Origin: Diphasiastrum complanatum | Taxonomy: Eukaryota > Streptophyta > Lycopodiopsida > Lycopodiales > Lycopodiaceae | Assembly (NCBI GenBank): GCA_029204225.1 | Contig: CM055106.1 | Coordinates: forward strand, 6,851,156-6,915,155 | Direction: 5' to 3' | Length of the DNA: 64,000 nt | In this document: piece by piece, positions 12,415-23,500 of the stretch | Layout: each line of letters begins with the position of its first letter | Position numbering within the stretch: position 1 is the first letter of the stretch | Notes under the pieces: generated by a model | Seen by the model: the letters and a program-made list of their open reading frames with translations, nothing else | Databases searched by the model: none | Told to the model about the DNA's origin: nothing | Program-made: the position numbers and the translations under genes

Positions 12415-12619
12415 TATTATGTCACAAAAGCCTTGCCATAATGTTGAAATTGTTGGATTAACAAAAAGAAAACCATCACCACAATCCATAAAATATTTTT
12501 CTATAAAAGTTAAGAACACCCATCAAAATTTTACTAAGCTATTCTTTTGCACTTTTTAGTCATCACAAAAAGTTAAAATATGACAATATGACATGGCAAG
12601 GCCTTTGTGGTACAATACC
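12415..12619. mobile_element. MITE-like element with TA flanks
   Basis: Terminal inverted repeats of about 23 bp (left TTATGTCACAAAAGCCTTGC; right reverse complement TTGTACCACAAAGGCCTTGC; about 4 mismatches), each flanked outside by TA. The unit is about 200 bp and non-coding. The TA flank resembles Tc1/mariner-type target duplication, but TA is common in AT-rich DNA. Confidence 0.4.
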
Positions 12620-12863
12620 ACATCATTCTTGTTTCCCTTGTACTTTGGCAAACTTTAAGTCTCACGCTAGGCAAAAAACTCAACATGAAAGAAGTAAACC
12701 ATCCAATTTTTATGCTAGGAAAGTCTTAAGGGATTAGAGATCCCTTGGGCCTAAGTTCTCAAAAACAAGAAAGTCCTATGAGAAATTGGCAAAAATCTAG
12801 CTTGGTATTTTTTATGATAGAAGTCTGTAAGTGAATCTCACATGTGTGGAGGATGTTGCCACG

Positions 12864-13418
12864 TGTGGAGAATTGTAAAGTAAATAAAAATGTTTGATAT
12901 AGGGGTCTCATAGAATTTCATAGTCAAGCATTTAGGTGTAGGATGTTGATAGGGTCAAATTTGGCATAGATGACAAATTATCCATTTCCACTTGTAATGC
13001 CACTATTGAGCCAAAATAGAGTAGGAGGCCAAACTTGTGCCAATTAGAGTGTAGACAAGTGTAATGCTTTTTTTTGATGAAGTTTAAGAGGTCCAATAGG
13101 ATTTAGAGGTGGAACCATGTGTGGTCCAAAATGGATTTTGAGGTTGAGTGGATTTTGAGTGTCATTGAATTTCTAGCTTTCTCTCTCTACCCGAGAGCTC
13201 ATGATGGTTTTTCTCTCTCTACCTGAGGAGAGCAGCTTGTTTTTACCTAGAATACTTTTGGAACACTTCCCACACGTGTGAGTGAGAGTTGGAAGTGATT
13301 GAATGCATGTAGTAGTGTGTTTTTGCCATAGAATCAAAGATAGATCTTGAATCTCAATCTAGTCTTGATCTTGGTGCATCTACACACCTTAGAAGATCAC
13401 AATGTGTGAAATTCAACA
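12864..13418 (+). repeat. 5' LTR of element C
   Basis: 555 bp from TGTGGAGAATTGTAAAG to AAATTCAACA, the reverse-complement counterpart of the G/H LTRs (shared GGTGTAGGATGTTGATAGG). It lacks about 26 bp present in the 3' stub near its end (between AGAAGATCACAA and TGTGTGAAATTC). CACACGTGTG lies at 13,271-13,280. Confidence 0.85.
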
Positions 13419-13430
13419 TGGTATCAGAGC
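13419..13430 (+). promoter_or_regulatory. Primer-binding site of element C (tRNA-Met type)
   Basis: TGGTATCAGAGC adjoining the LTR end. Confidence 0.9.
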
Positions 13431-14482
13431 CTACCTAAGGTTACCATGCATTTTGATCCATCTAAGTGAATATTTTTCATCAATCTTGAGCTATGCATAG
13501 ATCCTCTATTCATAGAATTGCAATTGATAACTCTACACATGCCTTGACTATTCCAAACTTGTACTAACTCCATTTAGTGTGTTCTGGGCCTCACAAGGAT
13601 ATTAGTTACTTTCGGATCACATCCAGTATAACGTGGCATAACTAATAGCTTGATTTACTAGAGTACTGTTGTGTATCCAAGATGAGGAGTCTACTGAATT
13701 ATATGTACTGGTCATGGACATGACATTCTTCCCTTCTTAAACTGCTTCTATCCTTAGAAGCTCTCAAAACAGAAAAGAATTACATGAACAGTTCTTTTAA
13801 CTATTGTCAAGGCCCATTTTCCTAGCTATCTTGTTCAATTTTGGATCAAAAGAGATCAAAAGGACATTGATTGGGTCTGACCTGGTACTGTACGAAATCA
13901 GGTGCTCAGACACGTGTGAGGAACATCCAATTTCAATTTGGAAGTTCTCTTTCATGTTTGATCCAAAAATCTTGCTAGATAGCTTGTTTTGAAGCTATTT
14001 TTGTCTAGTTTATGATGCAATCAGTTTTATTCCATTTGGTTGTGCCAATCAAAAGTTATAAGCTTTTGAAGAGGGTTAGGTAGGGCACCTAGACCTGGGT
14101 GGTCACATTTGGTTTGGTCAAGAGATTGCTTGTTTGATCCAAAATCACAGTTGAATGCTTACCAATCTCATCTACATGTGATCTAGGCACTGTTTTGAGA
14201 TCTTAGACATTTTGCTTCATGCAATATTATTGTATTTGAGTCAAATTTGATTTCTTAGTGTATTTCACATGTGCTAAGAGTGTTTGATCCTAACTTTGCC
14301 CATACTCCATCATTTGATGTGAAGTAGATCTAGTTTTGGAGAGATTGAGATAGCTAGTGAGAATCATCTCACAATTTGTTGCAAGATCTTGCATAGGAGA
14401 TGGGTAGCACACCATTATTGGATCCTATAGTGAGAGAGAAGCAACATTTTTTGTTCATCACTTTTATTTATCTCCACTTTAC

Positions 14483-16600
14483 ATGACTTCAATGAGTTCA
14501 TACTTGTTGCAACCAAGTGAGAGATTGTCTACTTCCAATTATTCAATATGGAAGTTGAGGATGGAGTCCATCTTGATACTCCAAGATGTGATGGACATTG
14601 TACTTGGGATTGAGGAGGAGCCTCAAGTCCTTCAAGAAGTACAAAAATACAAGAAGAGAGCTAGGATGGCTCTCCACTACATTAAGATGAATGTCTCTAA
14701 TGAGATATTGAGGGAGATTGGTGATTGTTCTACATCAAAGGAAGCTTGGGATTGTCTCAAGTCCATCTATGAGGCTAAGAACACCTCTAGGCTCCTCACT
14801 CTTAGAAATCAAATCTTCCAAAGTAGTCAAAAGAGTGATGAGAGTGCATCTAATTATGTTTTGAGAGTCAAGGATATTCATAGGGAGCTTGCATGTATTG
14901 GTGACTCAATCAATCAAAGTGAGCTAGTCCAAGTCATTCTCAATGGCTTGAGAGATGAATATGACAACCTTGTCCAATCCTATGCCATTAAGGAGGAGCT
15001 ACCAAGTTTGGAGGCCCTTCAAAGTGTGCTTATTTATGAAGAATCAAGACAAGAGTACAAACTCTTGAGGATGGACAAGCTATCACTCAATCATGATGAT
15101 GGCAAAGTTCTATTTGCCAAGCACAAAGAGAGGAGTAAGAAGCAACACCATCACTTCTCTAATGACAAAGCTAAAGACCAAGATGGAGAGGATGAGGAGG
15201 ATACCTCTCATGCTTCTACTTCAAATCTCAAGAAGAAGAAGATCAAGTGCTTTTATTGTGGCAAGAAAGGCCATTATGCCACCAATTGCTTCAAGAAGAA
15301 GAATCAACTCAATCAAGCCAACATCACCAATGAGAAAGAAGACTATATTGCAAGTGATGGAGAAGGATCTCTTATGGCATCAAGCTTCTCCTCTTCCACC
15401 TTCAACAAGGATGACTCATGGTATATTGATAGTGGAGCATCTTCACATATGTGTGGCTACAAGCACTTTTTTTCATCTATTTTGCCTTATGATGGAGTCA
15501 AGAAGACCATATACTTTGCAAGTAAGCATGAGTGCAATATTGAAGGAGTAGGGATTATTCCCTTGAAGCTTGCATCTTCTAAAGATCTCTTTCTCAACAA
15601 TGTTCTTTTTGTCCCAAAGCTAACAAAGAACATCTCAAGTGTTGGCCAACTTCTTGATAGTGGCTTTGATGTCAATTTCAATATTGACAATTGTGTGATC
15701 AAGAAGGATGGTGAGATCCTTGCAAATGGATTAAGATTTGAAGGCATCTACAAATTGGATCCAAGTGAGAGTGCTAAATCTCTTGATGTTTCTTATATGT
15801 CCAATATTTCAAAGGAGGATGATCACACAAGATGCACATATCTTCTCTCTTCAAGTATTATGGTGTATGATTATTCCTTATTATTCAAAGCATATGTTGA
15901 GAAGAAATTCTCATTGAAGATCAAAGCTTTGAGGAGTATTGGAGCTCTTGAAGGAATAGCACCACATGAAGTTTTATTCAAGATGAAGCCTAAGGTTGAT
16001 CACCTTAGTGAACTTGGTAGTGCTTGCTTTGCACATATTCCCTTGGAAACAAGGAGGAAGGATGATCCAAGCTCATGGATCATGATTGGATACTCATCCG
16101 TCAAGGAGGCCTTTAGTGTCTTTACACTCTCTATTTCAAAAGTGATTGTGAATAGAGATGTCATATTGCATGAAGATTCAATCTTGGAAGTGGCCGAGAT
16201 CAAGGCTTCTCAAGAAGCATCACAAGTTATCTTTTTTGAAGGTATTCAAGTTATGATGGGGCCAAGGTGTGAGGAGGAGTTTCTTCTTCATATAATTTCA
16301 AGAAGATCTTTAAGATGCATGGCCGAGTCCTTATGGCTCACCTTACATGGCAAAGAGGGGCATCTTTCATGTTGTATCTACTACAACACATTCATATATG
16401 CTTCTCTTCCTTTTCTTGAGATGCTATCTTGCTTCATTGAATTTTTTGGATCTCAAAGTTCAAGAAAAGCTATACTAGTTTTGTATGATGCTTATGGTAT
16501 GGACATGTTTCTTGTCATTATTGACTTAGATGTGTTTCCAATACTTTTTGAAAGCAAGATATTGTATTGTCAAGAGTTGGAAGTGATTGAATGCATGTAG
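14483..16600 (+). CDS. Element C gag-protease ORF with fused pol scraps (705 codons)
   Basis: Uninterrupted ORF. Residues 1-250 are copia gag (ERLSTSNYSIWKLRMESIL at the start, DUF4219/UBN2-type region). A CCHC zinc knuckle CFYCGKKGHYATNC lies near residue 256, and the protease active site DSGASSHMC near 315. After about residue 430 the reading frame passes through short integrase pieces (KAYVEKKFSLKIKALRS, then KPKVDHL and HIPLETRRKDD) that lack the catalytic D,D,E blocks. It then enters unrelated sequence and stops inside the 3' LTR stub. RT and RNase H are absent. It could supply capsid protein only; whether it is expressed is unknown. The start is the first ATG of the family's gag N-terminus. 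Confidence 0.75.
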   Translation: MTSMSSYLLQPSERLSTSNYSIWKLRMESILILQDVMDIVLGIEEEPQVLQEVQKYKKRARMALHYIKMNVSNEILREIGDCSTSKEAWDCLKSIYEAKNTSRLLTLRNQIFQSSQKSDESASNYVLRVKDIHRELACIGDSINQSELVQVILNGLRDEYDNLVQSYAIKEELPSLEALQSVLIYEESRQEYKLLRMDKLSLNHDDGKVLFAKHKERSKKQHHHFSNDKAKDQDGEDEEDTSHASTSNLKKKKIKCFYCGKKGHYATNCFKKKNQLNQANITNEKEDYIASDGEGSLMASSFSSSTFNKDDSWYIDSGASSHMCGYKHFFSSILPYDGVKKTIYFASKHECNIEGVGIIPLKLASSKDLFLNNVLFVPKLTKNISSVGQLLDSGFDVNFNIDNCVIKKDGEILANGLRFEGIYKLDPSESAKSLDVSYMSNISKEDDHTRCTYLLSSSIMVYDYSLLFKAYVEKKFSLKIKALRSIGALEGIAPHEVLFKMKPKVDHLSELGSACFAHIPLETRRKDDPSSWIMIGYSSVKEAFSVFTLSISKVIVNRDVILHEDSILEVAEIKASQEASQVIFFEGIQVMMGPRCEEEFLLHIISRRSLRCMAESLWLTLHGKEGHLSCCIYYNTFIYASLPFLEMLSCFIEFFGSQSSRKAILVLYDAYGMDMFLVIIDLDVFPILFESKILYCQELEVIECM

Positions 16601-16729
16601 TAGTGTGTTTTTGCCATAGAATCAAAGATAGATCTTGAATCTCAATCTAGTCTTGATCTTGGTGCATCTACACACCTTAGAAGATCACAAGTACATGTAG
16701 TGGACAATCCACACGTGTGAAATTCAACA
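16573..16729 (+). repeat. Truncated 3' LTR of element C
   Basis: Matches the end of the 5' LTR from AGAGTTGGAAGTGATTG to AAATTCAACA, with an extra ~26 bp containing CACACGTGTG (16,710-16,719). The first ~400 bp of the LTR are missing and the ORF of element C runs straight into it. Confidence 0.8.
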
Positions 16730-17181
16730 AGTCCTTGGGAAAGGGGTTTCTCCTATACTTGAAGAGCCAGTAGTACTCCAAATCACATCTATGGGTATTA
16801 TATTGGAGATTACAATGTAATTAGATATGTAGTTATACTGCTTGTTGCTTGACCCAACATTATGACCTTTTATTATGACTTGTAGAGGCTTTTTCATGCC
16901 ATGCTAAAATCCATCTCAACATTTCTTTCATATAGACATCCTCTATTTTGTTAGGGGTTTTTGTTGCTCAACTATTTGAGTTTACGTCCACAAAAAAGTT
17001 CTAACAAACAAATTTTTGTGACTTGGCATTTTCGTTGTTTGATGTGTTATATTGGAATATCATTGAGTCTCCTACTACTACAAAAACAAAATAAATCAAA
17101 TATCTCACACGACTCATTTAAGGCTTAATAGATGCACTTGATAATTCCAATTGCCATTGGCTTCCTATATAGTCATAGTAT
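16730..17181. other. Interval downstream of the transporter gene
   Basis: Lies 3' of the minus-strand transporter stop codon, so it should include its 3' UTR. No other gene is seen. No clear AATAAA signal was found on the minus strand close to the stop. Confidence 0.4.
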
Positions 17182-17562
17182 TCAAATATTTGCAAATAAA
17201 TGGTATGTTTTGGCATCAAGTACAATTTGGCGTATGGAGGAAATTGAACCTAGGGATCCAATGAGTGAAAATATGATGATAATGAGACAATTTATCCAAA
17301 AAAAAGGACTTTGGAATGAGGGCTTGAAAGATACACTATAAAAAATTACAGGAACTAAAAAGTCTAAAGGAGTGTAACAAAATGCACCAATGAAGGCATT
17401 TATGTCACCAAAGAATGGGAACATTGTAGCTATTAATGTTGAGATTGCTACCATGAAAGATCGAAGAACTAATCTTGGAAGTAGATTTCGCAATGAAAAT
17501 CTACTATGTTGTATGCCAGATGCTTTCCCCTCCATAAAGTCGAATGTTGGTTGTGAATACAC
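17182..17562 (-). CDS. Transporter last exon
   Basis: 381 nt after TTTTCAG. Encodes VYSQPTFDFMEGKASG, then FSLRNLLPRLVLRS, MFPFFGDINAFIGAFCYTPL, DFLVPVIFYSVSFKPS and the C-terminus SSIRQIVLDAKTYHLFANI, then TGA at 17,184-17,182. The C-terminal '..DA.TY.LFA' ending is shared with Arabidopsis GAT-type transporters. Confidence 0.88.
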   Translation of the reverse strand: MYSQPTFDFMEGKASGIQHSRFSLRNLLPRLVLRSFMVAISTLIATMFPFFGDINAFIGAFCYTPLDFLVPVIFYSVSFKPSFQSPFFWINCLIIIIFSLIGSLGSISSIRQIVLDAKTYHLFANI

Positions 17563-20500
17563 CTGAAAATTCACATATATATGCTATGCAATTATTGACT
17601 TGTTCTTTAAAATGAATAATATTCACATAGATCAATCACAACAAATGTGAGAATGAAATTATTTTGTTTATAGAAAACTAACTTAAGGTACTATCATATG
17701 CAAACTATGAGCGATAAGAAATCTAGATTATATATATTAGAGGTACAAACTGCTTCCATTTAGACTCACCAATGCTACTGCCAAGAGTTGAATGACTATC
17801 AAAACATTTGCTGTGATTATGATCCACCTTGGTATTAGAGTTGAGCTTCCATTCGTAACAAAGTTACTCATAACATTCCCAGAGGATTCAATTCCAAATG
17901 CCCAATAACCAGCTATTCCAACTGAGAAAAAAGTGGATATTGTGACTGCATAGCACAATAATAGGCCCTTGAACATCTTTCCATGTGTAGGTGGAGCTAT
18001 TGTAGCCTACACAAATAAAGACGATTAATGAGAAAAAACTTGAGCAAAACTTATGAATGTATATATAAAATGCTTCAGAGATAGAGATTCAAACCATAAG
18101 AGTGGCACCTGAATTTCCGGAATTATGCCACTTCCATAGGTATTTGCAAATATTGCAAGTGAATTAAAAGCGTTGAAAAGCTTGGCTGGTGTACTACCAA
18201 CTAGTGAATATTGTTCTGATTGTAAAGGTTTTGTATAACCTGTATGGAGAATGATGGTGAATAAAAATAAGAAAATAATATTACACAAATAGTACTTATC
18301 AATGTGTAACCTTCTAGCCATTATTTACCTAGTTGTCAAGTAGATCACAAGGAACTTTTGCTACTATTAAAAGATTATCATTACATACCAACATGGATCG
18401 CACCATAAACAACACATAGGCTATATCCTAAGCATGTTAGCAATGATAGAAGATTCAGATGTCGCAATGAATGGAACGATGGAAGTTGTGAAAGAATCAT
18501 TGTCATAACTCCAGAAAAAATGATGAACTCATAAAGCGCAATTGATCCATGTGGGTAGTACATAGAATAAATTATCTGCAATTCACACATGAAAAGATTG
18601 ATTAATCTTAGAATAAATTTTAGTATATAAAAGATGTAGATAGTCAATATATGAGGATAACATCTTAGAGCTTCAGAACTGATCACATAGCATAAATTCC
18701 TAAAAAACTATTGCAAATCATTAGAATTGATTTAATATGTTTTTAATTGATATTTTTCATCCACATATATGAGAAAGATCAGTCAAGGAATGAAGCTGTA
18801 ACAAAATTGCATTGAAAAGTCTTTGCAAGAAGTAGCCAAAATATAAGCTTTGAATAGAAAAAAAAAAGGTTAGATAAGGATTCTACCAAATATTTGACAT
18901 TATTGATAGTAATGCAACATTAACATCAAACTCAAAATTTCTATACTGCTAACAATAACTTGCATGCAAAACATTTCCATGCTCAATAAATGCTCCTAAA
19001 GAATGATAAAAGCATGGAATACAAGCCATTATTGAAAAACAAATCAAATTTTACTATAAAAATTTCCATATTGATTACCTTCTCAAGCTCTTACAAAAAG
19101 AAGGGCCTAAGAAAACTTCACCTCACTTTTTAGTGGATATGATGCAAGGTAGTGGAAGTCTAAGAGATTGAGGTGCAATATAAAGAAATGTAGATGCCAT
19201 AGGAATACATGTAGTAGAAGTAGAGAAATATATGTGAAATGCTAGCAATAGAACTATATGTCTTTTCTTATTTCCCTAGATAAATTGCTATAGCAAGCAA
19301 CTTATCTAGGAACATAAGGATGTAGAGGCTGCTTTATATGTAGTATGAGTGTTCATCTAAATAGTCAGACTTCTTGAGCAAAGGTAGAAATCTTAGAGAA
19401 ATAAATGAGTTTCTACTCATATTAGGTCCTTTATTCAAATGAGGGATTTGGTTTTGTGTATGTAAGACTTTCCATGAATAATGTAGAATATGCTCCTTAT
19501 AGAAGTAAAATTTTCACTTTTTGTTTATGTACTTTTTGGAATCTAGAGTTCCAATTCACTTTCCACGAAAATTAAAACTTTACCTCATCCATGAGAATGT
19601 GTATCATGGCAATTCACAAAATGCTCAGCAAACTATGTTAGGGGATGATATTTTTTTTTTTTCCTTTTTGAATGTCATGATGTACCCTACATATTCATCT
19701 AGGTATACATAAGACTTAAACATGTTCAAAATAGATTGTTTTTGGCCAAAACTCTTATGTAGTAAAATGTAAACCTTGTCAATTACACAAAGTAGAACGA
19801 TTAAATTTTAGGGTTACTACACTCTTTAGGTTATATATCCCTCAAAAGAAGTGGAAAAATATACTTATGGATTTTATAGTTGGACTTCACAAAGACTCAA
19901 CGACAAAATGATTCTATCTAGGTAGCCGTGGATAGGTTAACTAAGTTAACTACATTCAAATCGAGGAGGTCAATTGCAAAGGCTTCAAATTTAGCCCAGA
20001 TCTTTGTCGAAAGATTATTCAAGTTGTATGGATTGCTAGGTGATATTGTTAGTGACAAACTATAAGTCACTGTTGGTCACCAATATTTTATAAACTTGAA
20101 ACCTCTCTTAGTTTGAGTTCTATCGATCATCCTGAATCAAATGGATAAACTGTAAAGACTAATCAGACTATGGAGAATATGTTAAGAACATATGTGTCCC
20201 AAGGACAGTCTCATGGGAGCATTATATTTTTCTAATAGAGTATGCTTGTAATAATAGAAAACATTCTACTATAGGTTATGCTTATGCATGGTTTTCAACC
20301 TAGATCTCTGGTTTATGTGGAGACTAAATCAGTTAAGATCCAAAAAGTTGCTAATTTTCTACATGAAATGTAAGAAATGTTGCAATTAGCACATTGAAAT
20401 ATTCGTAGTGCTCATGATAAAGCTCAACACTATGCTAACCTTAAGAGATCTCTTAGAGATTTAAAAGTCGACGACTAGGTATATCTTAGAATCTCAAAAG

Positions 20501-23500
20501 ATTCTAGGACTATGCATAATGGAAAGCATTATAAATTGTCTACCAGATATGGTGGACCATTTTGGATTATGAAAAAAAAATTTGATCTTCAGCTTATGAA
20601 CTTGATCTTCAAGACAAATCTACTGCTCATCCAATTTTTTATATAAGTTGATTGAGATTAAGTATACATGAAAGTGATATAGTTGGATCTAATGAAGATC
20701 TTGACATGTTGGAAGATTTGTCACATAGGGTACCTTTGGGAACTAGAGCATATACTCAGAACCAAAGATAAAAAAATGAGAAATCATTCTAATTCTAAGT
20801 GTTTGATTCGATCAAAAGGTCACACTTCTGCAAGGCCTAGACCTGCTACTTGAGTAACAAGTTTTCTTTTTCAAATCCATTGGACTAGTTTTGCATCTCA
20901 TCCAGCATTTCAAGATTTGCATCGAACCTGCCCTTCGCTTCTTCTAACACTTGATTTTTTTTGCGCCAGCTTGGCATGTGCTTCTTCCAACTCCTTGTCT
21001 TTTTGCATTAGTTCGACATGGGTTGTTGTCAACTTACTACTGAGCTGCAGAGATTTTCTCCAGATTAACCACGTGTTGGATAGAGCCTTGAGTATCTGGC
21101 AATAATACCCCAAATACTTTTAGGTATGTTTTCTCATCTAGCACCGCTTCATCTTCATTCTGCTCTACATAGGTGTCAAAAATTTCTTGCTCTTGTTGGA
21201 TGTAAAAAATTTACTACTCTTGATGCTCATGAACTTCCTGCTACTATGTCTCTTATCGTTGACTCGCAAGAGGTTCACTCTATGTTTCATGAACTTCATC
21301 ACGAATGGAATCTGCATTGTGGAGGGTTGATGATGATGATGCTGCTCTCACAGATGATACTGCTCTCACATGACTTGTCTTCATAGTTTGCATATGAGAT
21401 TCTACTTTTTCAATTGAAGGCTCACCTTCCTGCTGTACTGGAGCCATCATGATGGCACGAGCTTCCTGTGCAGTTAAAATTCCAGCATGCAAACACAATA
21501 TTTCAAACTGAAGTCCTAATCTAGAGAACTGCTCATCTTTGGTTAGCTTACAGAATTGCTTAAAAGCAATCTGTCCGAAAGCAACAAGCTTTCCATTAAT
21601 GGCTTTGTGCAAATATCTTATATTAGCTGCGGATATTGTATATTCTTGTTCTAGAAAAAATATAGAAGAGAGGGCAAATTGAACGAAGCTTTTCAGGTTG
21701 GGGTCTATAATGTAGAATAACCTATAGCCCCTCTTCTCAAGGTAAGCTCCTTCTTGAGTCTCTCCACTTCGCTTAATATATACTGCAGACATGACTCTAG
21801 ACACTAAATCTAGCTTGATTTGATCTAGATTGGCAATTGCCTTTGAACACCACAAATAATGATCCTCACCGCAAATAGTATGGAATTTCTAGCAAGTTTA
21901 GATCAACTCATTAGACTCAAAAACCATCACATACATCTAGTATCAATCTCACATAGAAGACAAAATTGTCAAAAATCACCTTAAGCTTGATCTCTCTCAA
22001 AAGCAATGTACAAATGAGCTCTCAATCCATAACTATTGAGCTCGGATCTGAGGTTAGGTCTGAATGTGCTTAGGATAGACCCTAACCCTACCATTCTAGG
22101 CCTTATATGAAGCAAATTAGCCCTTAGATGAAGGTGACTCTTTTTGGAGGTGGTTGACCTCAATAAAAATCCCTACAAAATAGGACCATGTCACATGTGA
22201 ATTGGCCTTGATTTAGGCATAATTCAAGGAAATCAGACTTGATTCAATCAAATTCTATCCTACTTATGTACACGTGTGGGTGATACATGTCAATCCATCA
22301 TGGTGCCACATGGCATGAATCTAGCCGCTAGATTTTAACATTTTTCACAAATATTACCTACTAGTCAATACACAAATCATCTAAACTTACAATTATCATG
22401 GGTTGTGAAATTAACCATTAATGATTATGCAGAATCTACCATTGACATTTCAATGAAAAATGCTTGTACTTTAGACAATAGAGCATAATACTTGTTCAAT
22501 ATTGCTCACATGTACAAGATTATCATAACAATATTAAATGTCTTTGACTTTGGCAGTATTGAATCTTTATTGAAATATTTGAGTTTAGATAGTTGTGAAA
22601 AAACACACTATTTGAATTTTTTTTTAAAAGTCTAGCAGATTATCGATATTGTTTAAAAAATAGAATAAAACTATTTTTACTAAATTAACTATTATTAAGT
22701 TGTCAATAGAGACACAATCACTTGATTCTCCAACAACTTTTGCTACTCTAGCCAACATAGCAACACTTAGAACCATAAGTGTTGACTAATGTGCTTTTGA
22801 ATGCTTTCTGGAAGGTAGCTAAACTACTCCTTTATGTCATGATTTTTGAAGTAGTTATTTTCTTCACATTCTTTGTGAGTTCTCATGCTATTCATTCACT
22901 CAGATATCTTTTATGTTATCCTCCTTATGTTGGTCTTATCTACTTGTATTGAACTATTATTGCCTTGCCATTCCTTATTTCAAGGGAGCACAACATTGCT
23001 AATAAATAGCATTGCCATCTATCCCAGCTATTCGCCTTGACATGTAAGACCAATATCATTGAGATTACATTGTTTTGTTGTGGTAAACTTTCTCTTCACA
23101 TATAGCTTATTCTCAATGTCTTGAGGTTTCTTTTCATAGAACTTGTCTTTGAGTATGATGCTTGCAACATTTAAGGGTAAGGAATGGTTTCTACTAGTCC
23201 ATTAGATCAATAAGACATACAAGTATTCTCTAAAGTTACACAAGATATTTATTAGCAACAAGGTTGTTTTTAGGAGAACTGGTCACATGCAAAGAAACAA
23301 TCCTATAACCAATAAAAAGCACAAGAGTTTCAGCTCAAATTTATAAAATATCAATTTGTGTTTACCACTTACCTTCATACTTTGACCACATAAGAGAACA
23401 CTACTTATCACAGATCCCATGCATAGAAGAAATTGTAGTGGTCCAATCACAAATGTTCTCCATTTTCCTCCTGCATAGTCAGTCCATTAGCTCTGAGTTA

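Larger units (their letters stand above)
9993..12863. other. Non-coding interval between elements B and C
   Basis: AT-rich with no credible gene. It holds a long-range inverted repeat (10,066-10,113 / 12,194-12,241), a short MITE-like unit (12,415-12,619), and two partly shuffled copies of a degenerate repeat (around 10,541-10,615 and 10,941-11,035, sharing 'tgagaaaatagcggt' and 'gtttg-gtgttgg'). There is also a small hairpin GTTCCGACC/GGTCGGAAC at about 10,450-10,473. ORFs here are short and featureless. Confidence 0.6.
12864..16729 (+). mobile_element. Element C: internally deleted Ty1/copia retrotransposon
   Basis: Plus-oriented member of the G/H family: 5' LTR 12,864-13,418, tRNA-Met primer-binding site 13,419-13,430, leader, a long gag-protease ORF, then only scraps of integrase and a 157-bp stub of 3' LTR. 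RT and RNase H are deleted. The 5-bp flanks (CCACG, AGTCC) do not match. Confidence 0.85.
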
